Source: Vicinamibacterales bacterium
Lineage (GTDB): Bacteria; Acidobacteriota; Vicinamibacteria; Vicinamibacterales; UBA8438
Assembly (NCBI GenBank): GCA_030745255.1
Contig: JASLOY010000055.1
Location: forward strand, 1-12,035
Direction of reading: 5' to 3'
DNA length: 12,035 bases
In this document: positions 8,111 to 12,035 of the stretch, one piece after another
Numbering within the stretch: position 1 is the stretch's first letter
Layout of the letters: each line of letters starts with the position of its first letter
Notes under the pieces: model-generated
Seen by the model: the letters and a program-made list of their open reading frames with translations, nothing else
Told to the model about the DNA's origin: nothing
Database searches by the model: none
Program-made: the position numbers and the translations under genes

Positions 8111-9130
8111 TCACGGCGCCGGCACCTTTTCACTCTCCTGCGCGCGCGCTCCCCGCATGATGTTCAGGAGGCCGTAGTTCCCTTCGTGGCAGGCGTATTC
8201 GAACAGTGGTCCGGACGTGACACCGCGCGACGCCTGGTTGGTCGTCATCGGTACCAGGGCGGTCCACGGCCGGGTGAACATGTCGGGATCGGTCATGGTG
8301 AACTCGTAGTCGATTGTCTCGTCGTTGACCCGCGTGAACCGCTCGACCAGGTGCAGGCTCGGTCGCGCCGCGCGCCAGGTCGCACGCCAGAGAAAGTGCC
8401 GCTTGTCGGAGAAGTTCGTCGTCTCCACGACGAGCGTGTCACCCTCCCACCGGCCGCGCGCATCGCCCAGCAGCTGATCGACTTCCGACGGCACGTGATC
8501 CCGTCCGTCAACCGGAATCATCCGATATTCGTGGAACATCTCGTTGATGATCGCCACCCAGCCCGGCGACTGCAGGATGTGGTAGTTCATGTTGTATCCC
8601 TGCAGCGGTACGAACGGCAGCCCGTCGGTCAGACACCGTTCGCCGGTGTCGGCGTCCTCCCACGAATCGAACGGCCCCACGCCGTACCGGGCCGAATCGC
8701 TGGCGAGACGCTCCCGGCCGGCTGGCGTCCATGGGATCTTCCCGTCGGCCGGATCCACGATCAGCGACGTGCGCCGGTCGCCGGTCACGATCTTCCCGCC
8801 GTCCATCCAGAACTGGTTGTAGGCGCCGACATTGCCGAGAACGAACCGGTCTGAGGCCTCCCGCTGCGCGGCCGACCGGGTCTCGAAAGCCGCGGCCTCT
8901 TCGGCGGTCAGCACGGTCTTGTCGGCCTGTGAATTGGGTCGCTCGACCGGCGTGAGCGTGGCGTTGGTCCAGATGCCCTGCAGGTCTGGCTCTCCCCACG
9001 CGGTGCGGGGCGGCGTCCAGTCACCCGGCGCCTGGGACGCCTGCGCCTCGGCGGAGGGAGCTGGCGCCATTGGCGGCACAGCCATCATCAGCATGATGGC
9101 CGCGATGGGCCACACGTGTCGTACGATCAT
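8111..9130 (-). CDS. Exported protein of the TPPRT..G.PDLQGIW family (downstream paralogue)
   Basis: This 339-residue protein has a signal peptide (MIVRHVWPIAAIMLMMAVPPM, Ala-rich end near EAQA) and belongs to an uncharacterised exported family that I associate with Acidobacteria. Conserved blocks are TPPRT at residues 39-43 and PDLQGIW, TPVERP, YNQFW, RTSLIVDPADGKIP, ERC, GYNMNYHILQ, MIPVDGRDHVP, RGRWEGDTLVVETTNFS, LHLVERFTRV, YEFTMTDP, TRPWTALVP, and FEYACHEGNYG near the end. The two conserved Cys (in ERC and ACHE) could form a disulfide. The start ATG overlaps the upstream paralogue's stop as ATGA (9127-9130), implying one operon and coupled translation. The frame is open further upstream to 9451, but that extension overlaps the paralogue, and the signal peptide fixes the start at 9130. 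No function can be assigned. Confidence 0.87.
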   Translation of the reverse strand: MIVRHVWPIAAIMLMMAVPPMAPAPSAEAQASQAPGDWTPPRTAWGEPDLQGIWTNATLTPVERPNSQADKTVLTAEEAAAFETRSAAQREASDRFVLGNVGAYNQFWMDGGKIVTGDRRTSLIVDPADGKIPWTPAGRERLASDSARYGVGPFDSWEDADTGERCLTDGLPFVPLQGYNMNYHILQSPGWVAIINEMFHEYRMIPVDGRDHVPSEVDQLLGDARGRWEGDTLVVETTNFSDKRHFLWRATWRAARPSLHLVERFTRVNDETIDYEFTMTDPDMFTRPWTALVPMTTNQASRGVTSGPLFEYACHEGNYGLLNIMRGARAQESEKVPAP

Positions 9131-10155
9131 CTCGAACCCCCACTTCCGGCCTCCTCGGCCCGAGCACCGGCCAGGATGCCCTCCATACCGATGTTGCCCT
9201 CGTGACAGGCGTACTCGAACATCGGTTCGTCTGTGCGCTTCCAGGGCACCAGCGCGGTCCACGGCCGCGTCCACGTGGTCGGGTCGGTCACGGTGAACTC
9301 GTAGTTGAGCTCCTTCGGGCCGACACGCGTGAACCGTTCGACCAGCTGGAGGTGCTCGCGTGCGCCGCGAAAGTTGCTGTGTTGCGAGAAGCGCTTCGTC
9401 TCGACCACCAGGGTGTCGCCCTCCCAGTGGCCGCGGGAATCGCCGTGCCACTGGCGGATGTCATCGGGCACATGCGGGCGACCGTCGAGCGGGATGATCC
9501 TCGTCGTGTGAATCAGCTCCTGCTCGATAACGACGTGGTCGACCGTCTGCAGGATCTGGTAGTAGCTGTTGTAGCCGGCCAACAGGTTCGGTAGCTCGAA
9601 TGTGACACAGCGCTCGCTCAATCCGCGATCGGCAGTCCAGGCCGCTGGCCGGCCGCGGCCGGCCTCGGCCGCTCTGGCGCCCGCTTTGGCCGCCAGTGTC
9701 GTCGGAGGTAGCTTGCCGTTCGGTGGGTCGATGATGAGTGACGTGCGGTTGCTGAAGTCTCGTTCGACGAGCCAGAACTGGTTGTAGTTCCCGGTGCCCC
9801 CGTCGCTCGAGGTAAAGCTGTCCGGATTGGTGAGTGCGACATTGAAGACCTGATCGCCGAACGCGGCGTCGCCGGCGTCTTGCGCAAACAGCGTGTTTGC
9901 CGTGGCCTCGACCCGCGCCAGCTCCTCGGCCGTTAGCGTGGCCTTGTTGCCGAGCGAGTCTGGACGCTCGAGCGGCGTGATGCTGTTGCTGCCCCAGATG
10001 CCCTGCAGGTCCGGACGACCGTCGGCGGTTCGGGGAGGCGTGTAACTGTCAGTCTGGCCGGTGGTCGCGAGCGGGAGCCCAATGACCCCAGTGACAACGA
10101 TGAGGGCGAGCAGAAGGGATCGTGTCCGCGTTCCACCGACGTGGTAGTTGGTCAT
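9127..10155 (-). CDS. Exported protein of the TPPRT..G.PDLQGIW family (upstream paralogue)
   Basis: This 342-residue paralogue of the gene ending at 8111 has a signal peptide (basic TRTR, then SLLLALIVVTGVIGLPLA) followed by TPPRT at 39-43, exactly as in its partner. Shared blocks include PDLQGIW, TPLERP, YNQFW, RTSLIIDPPNGKLP, ERC, GYNSYYQILQ, IIPLDGRPHVP, RGHWEGDTLVVETKRFS, LQLVERFTRV, YEFTVTDP, TRPWTALVP and FEYACHEGN. It differs by a longer segment before YNQFW and an Ala/Gly/Arg-rich linker (around AGARAAEAGRGRPAAW). The start ATG at 10155 is preceded by GGAGG at 6 bases; the frame reaches 10215, but that extension has no ribosome site and no signal-like character. It is the first gene of a two-gene minus-strand operon, divergent from the cyclase gene. 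The conserved Trp/Arg/Glu-rich blocks suggest a binding fold, but the function is unknown. Confidence 0.87.
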   Translation of the reverse strand: MTNYHVGGTRTRSLLLALIVVTGVIGLPLATTGQTDSYTPPRTADGRPDLQGIWGSNSITPLERPDSLGNKATLTAEELARVEATANTLFAQDAGDAAFGDQVFNVALTNPDSFTSSDGGTGNYNQFWLVERDFSNRTSLIIDPPNGKLPPTTLAAKAGARAAEAGRGRPAAWTADRGLSERCVTFELPNLLAGYNSYYQILQTVDHVVIEQELIHTTRIIPLDGRPHVPDDIRQWHGDSRGHWEGDTLVVETKRFSQHSNFRGAREHLQLVERFTRVGPKELNYEFTVTDPTTWTRPWTALVPWKRTDEPMFEYACHEGNIGMEGILAGARAEEAGSGGSR

Positions 10156-10205
10156 CGCGTACCTCCATCTCTGGCTCTGGGCGTACTCCGCACGATCTGT
10201 CCGCC

Positions 10206-10278
10206 AGAATAGCATGCAGTTCCCTTGCTAGGGGCATTCCGGTTCGCGTGCTGTCTTGCCTTGCCGATCCACTATGAT
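10206..10278. promoter_or_regulatory. Divergent promoter region of paralogue operon and cyclase gene
   Basis: The 180 bases between the divergent starts (10156-10335) contain one -10-like box per direction. On the minus strand this is an extended TGCTATTCT (10214-10206), giving a leader of about 45 bases for the paralogue operon. On the plus strand it is TATGAT (10273-10278, five of six consensus bases), giving a leader of about 50 bases for the cyclase gene. No good -35 box was seen for either at 16-18 bases. Confidence 0.35.
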
Positions 10279-10335
10279 CGACCCTCGGCGCGAGCAGCAG
10301 GGTCAGACGGTTGGCACAGAAAGGACGAGAGAACC

Positions 10336-11421
10336 ATGGCCTCTTCACGACGACGGTTTCTGACGACGTTCGGCGCGGCGGCAGCCGGAGGCGCGGCGTC
10401 ACTGCGGGCGCGCACCATCGCCGGGGCCGAGACTAGTCCACCTGATGCCCGGTCGCTCGACACGTTTTCGCCCACCGAGCTGCTGGAGCAACGCACCAGG
10501 GACACCGTTTCGGCCGGCACGGCCGCTCCTGCCGCGCAGGCAGATTCCCGCATGCCGACCGCCGCGGAGGTCGAGTCGTGGTACACCGACCGTCGCAACT
10601 GGGGGCGCTGGGGCGACGATGACCAGAAGGGCGCCATCAACCTGATCACACCGGCCAAGAGCGCGGCGGCGGCGGCGCTTGTCCAGAACGGCCGCAAGGT
10701 CTCGACGAGTCGGGTGTTCGAGCCCGAGCAGCACTTCATGCGCAAGAATCCACGCCCGGGCGGGACGGGCTCGGTCGTCGATTACTACGGGTTCATCTAT
10801 CACGGCCAGACCATCACGCACATCGACGCCCTGTGCCACATGTGGAGCGACGATGGGATGTGGGGGGGGCGCGATCCCGACGTCGAAATCACCACCCGAG
10901 GCGCCACCTTTGGCACAATCGGCGCGTGGAGCGAAGGCATCGTCACCCGCGGTGTGCTGATCGACGTGCCGCGTCACCGAAACGAGCCGTATGTCACGCC
11001 TGACCGTCCGGTGCACGGCTGGGAAATTGAGGAGATCGCCCGCGAGCAGGATGTCGCGGTAGAGCCGGGGGACGCGCTGCTCGTTTACAGCGGCAAGGAC
11101 GCGTACGTGCGGGCGGGCGGGAGCTACGGCGGCGGCGACCGACCCGGGCTAAGCGTGACCTGCGCCAAGTTCATCCGCGACCACGATGTGTCGCTTCTTG
11201 GCTGGGACATGATGGACGCGCGGCCAGACCCCTACGGGCTGGCGTTTCCGGTTCACGGTGTGCTGTTCAACTACGGGGTGGCGCTCCTCGACAACGCGCT
11301 GCTCGAGCCGCTCGCCGTGGCGTGTGCCGAGGAAGGTCGGCACGAGTTCATGTTCATGGGGCTTCCGCTGAACGTCGCCCGTGGCACGGGAAGCCCGGCG
11401 AACCCGATCGCCATGTTCTGA
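10336..11421 (+). CDS. Cyclase-family (kynurenine formamidase-like) hydrolase, Tat-exported
   Basis: This 361-residue protein starts with a twin-arginine signal: SSRRRFLTTFG followed by an Ala/Gly-rich stretch. After a linker the mature part carries the cyclase-family metal motif H162-I-D164-A-L-C-H168, within HGQTITHIDALCHMW. This corresponds to the HxDxxxH core of bacterial kynurenine formamidases and related 'putative cyclases', usually divalent-metal hydrolases of amides or lactones. Other family blocks are GDALLVYSGKDAYV, GWDMMDARPD, FPVHGVLFNYG (H307) and the C-terminal GLPLNVARGTGSPANPIAMF. The ATG at 10336 is chosen because it puts the Tat signal at the N-terminus and has AAGGACGAG upstream; the frame continues upstream to 10225 without signal character. 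Export makes a housekeeping tryptophan-degradation role unlikely, and the substrate is unknown. An aldolase gene follows 185 bases downstream on the same strand. Confidence 0.9.
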   Translation: MASSRRRFLTTFGAAAAGGAASLRARTIAGAETSPPDARSLDTFSPTELLEQRTRDTVSAGTAAPAAQADSRMPTAAEVESWYTDRRNWGRWGDDDQKGAINLITPAKSAAAAALVQNGRKVSTSRVFEPEQHFMRKNPRPGGTGSVVDYYGFIYHGQTITHIDALCHMWSDDGMWGGRDPDVEITTRGATFGTIGAWSEGIVTRGVLIDVPRHRNEPYVTPDRPVHGWEIEEIAREQDVAVEPGDALLVYSGKDAYVRAGGSYGGGDRPGLSVTCAKFIRDHDVSLLGWDMMDARPDPYGLAFPVHGVLFNYGVALLDNALLEPLAVACAEEGRHEFMFMGLPLNVARGTGSPANPIAMF

Positions 11422-11470
11422 CTGCCCGGTTCGTGCCGCCGCGACGTCCGCTCCGAGCGAATCAGCCGTT

Positions 11471-11507
11471 GCACTCGACCGGCTGGGTCCGCCGGTCGAT
11501 CCGGTGC
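11471..11507 (+). other. Strong hairpin downstream of cyclase gene, no T-tract
   Basis: The inverted repeat tcgaccgg (11475-11482) with ccggtcga (11492-11499) makes an 8-bp stem with a 9-base loop. It is extended by gcac (11471-11474) with gtgc (11504-11507) across a 4-base bulge. It lies 50 bases after the cyclase stop in the 185-base gap before the aldolase gene. With no following T run it is not a classical intrinsic terminator; it could be a transcript-end structure, or a chance product of high GC content. Confidence 0.4.
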
Positions 11508-11606
11508 AGACAGGACGTTTGGCATGTCCTGGCCGATGCACCGGCTTGTCAACGGGACTACAGGCTGTCAGGATGAGAGGTTCCGAGTACGCAGCAGAGG
11601 ACCTTT

Positions 11607-12035
11607 ATGAGCAAGAACGACACTTCGCACGGCAAGGCCCCGTGGATCACCTACCGCCCCGAGTTGAAAGTTCTCGATTGCACGGTCCGCGACGGTGGCC
11701 TGATCAACGACCATCAATTCAGCGACGAGTTTGTCCGCGCCGTGTACGACACGTGCCTTGCGGCGGGCGTCGACACGATGGAGATCGGGTACAAGAACTC
11801 GGAGCGGTTGTTTCCAAAGGACCGATTCGGCGCGTGGCGTCACTGCGACGAGGCGGACATGCGGCGCGTCGTCGGCGACCATGATGCCGACGGCACCGGC
11901 TTGACGCTGTCGGCGATGGCCGATGCCGGCAAAAGCGATTGGAAGACCGCCATCGAGCCTGCCGCCGACAGCGTGCTGGGGATGATCCGCGTGGCCTTCT
12001 ATGCCCATCAGGTGTCCGAGGCGGTGGACATGATC
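11607..12035 (+). CDS. DRE-TIM (HMGL-like) aldolase, N-terminal part (3' cut by window edge)
   Basis: An open frame runs from ATG 11607 to the window end without a stop (143 residues). AGAGG lies 6 bases before the start. The N-terminal motif L23-D-C-T-V-R-D-G-G (to residue 31) is the DRE-TIM metallolyase signature in the 'RDGG' form seen in 4-hydroxy-2-oxovalerate aldolase-like catalytic domains. In that superfamily the Arg (R28) and Asp (D29) act in catalysis and metal binding. MEIGYKNS (58-65) and the beta-strand-like LTLSAMAD and MIRVAFYAHQ fit successive strands of the TIM barrel. It has no export signal, so it is cytoplasmic. It would make or cleave a carbon-carbon bond between a 2-oxo acid and an aldehyde or acyl donor. 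The specific substrate cannot be told, and a role in surface-polysaccharide sugar synthesis is as possible as catabolism. It may be co-transcribed with the cyclase gene. Confidence 0.85.
   Translation, partial: MSKNDTSHGKAPWITYRPELKVLDCTVRDGGLINDHQFSDEFVRAVYDTCLAAGVDTMEIGYKNSERLFPKDRFGAWRHCDEADMRRVVGDHDADGTGLTLSAMADAGKSDWKTAIEPAADSVLGMIRVAFYAHQVSEAVDMI

Noticed and set aside
8098..8115. Tandem 9-bp duplication (ctcatcacg twice) across the stop codon of the gene ending at 8111
   Set aside because: It is a short, isolated replication-slippage-type repeat, with no sign of function.
9131..9451. N-terminal extension of the gene ending at 8111
   Set aside because: It overlaps the coding sequence of the upstream paralogue in another frame, and the signal peptide begins at the ATG at 9130.
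10225..10335. N-terminal extension of the cyclase gene
   Set aside because: The ATG at 10336 puts the twin-arginine signal at the N-terminus; the extension covers the likely promoter and leader.
10663..10679. GCG/GGC triplet run in the cyclase gene
   Set aside because: It encodes a short Ala run (SAAAAALV) in a likely helix, which is common in high-GC genomes.

Overview
The window is GC-rich (by eye about 63-66 %), densely coding bacterial chromosome. Its gene families point to Acidobacteriota, possibly a Vicinamibacteria-like lineage. These are planctomycete-type cytochrome/PSD proteins paired with Tat-exported DUF1501 and DUF1552 proteins, an exported ankyrin-repeat protein, and exported proteins of the 'TPPRT..G.PDLQGIW' type. 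The assignment rests on gene content only. Planctomycetota, Verrucomicrobiota or another soil or marine lineage cannot be excluded.

Layout. (1) 1-2248, plus strand: the 3' part of a PSD1 (DUF1553) gene, then a DUF1501 gene with a twin-arginine signal. (2) 2249-2358: a convergent intergenic region with a strong intrinsic terminator and the second copy of a 27-bp hairpin repeat. The first copy lies at 711-737 and supplies the stop codon of the PSD1 gene. (3) 2359-6182, minus strand: an operon of a multidomain c-type cytochrome/DUF1592-family protein followed, with a 4-nt overlap, by a Tat-exported DUF1552 protein. (4) 6183-6399: a divergent promoter region. (5) 6400-7956, plus strand: a secreted ankyrin-repeat protein. 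A short C-terminal remnant of an exported-protein gene follows directly and in frame (7972-8061). (6) 8111-10155, minus strand: two tandem, overlapping paralogues of that same uncharacterised exported family. (7) 10156-10335: a second divergent promoter region. (8) 10336-11421, plus strand: a Tat-exported cyclase-family (kynurenine-formamidase-like) metal-dependent hydrolase. (9) 11607-12035, plus strand: the 5' part of a DRE-TIM aldolase (HMGL-like) gene, open at the window edge.

Nearly every complete gene carries an export signal, so the locus is mostly a periplasmic or cell-surface programme. Two different 'cytochrome/PSD protein + Tat-exported partner' pairs (PSD1-DUF1501 and DUF1592-DUF1552) sit tail to tail. 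The second is head to head with an exported ankyrin protein that could act as a binding scaffold. The substrates of these systems are not known. The aldolase is the only clearly cytoplasmic product. No RNA gene, CRISPR array or transposase gene was seen, and no gene-free stretch exceeds about 220 bases.
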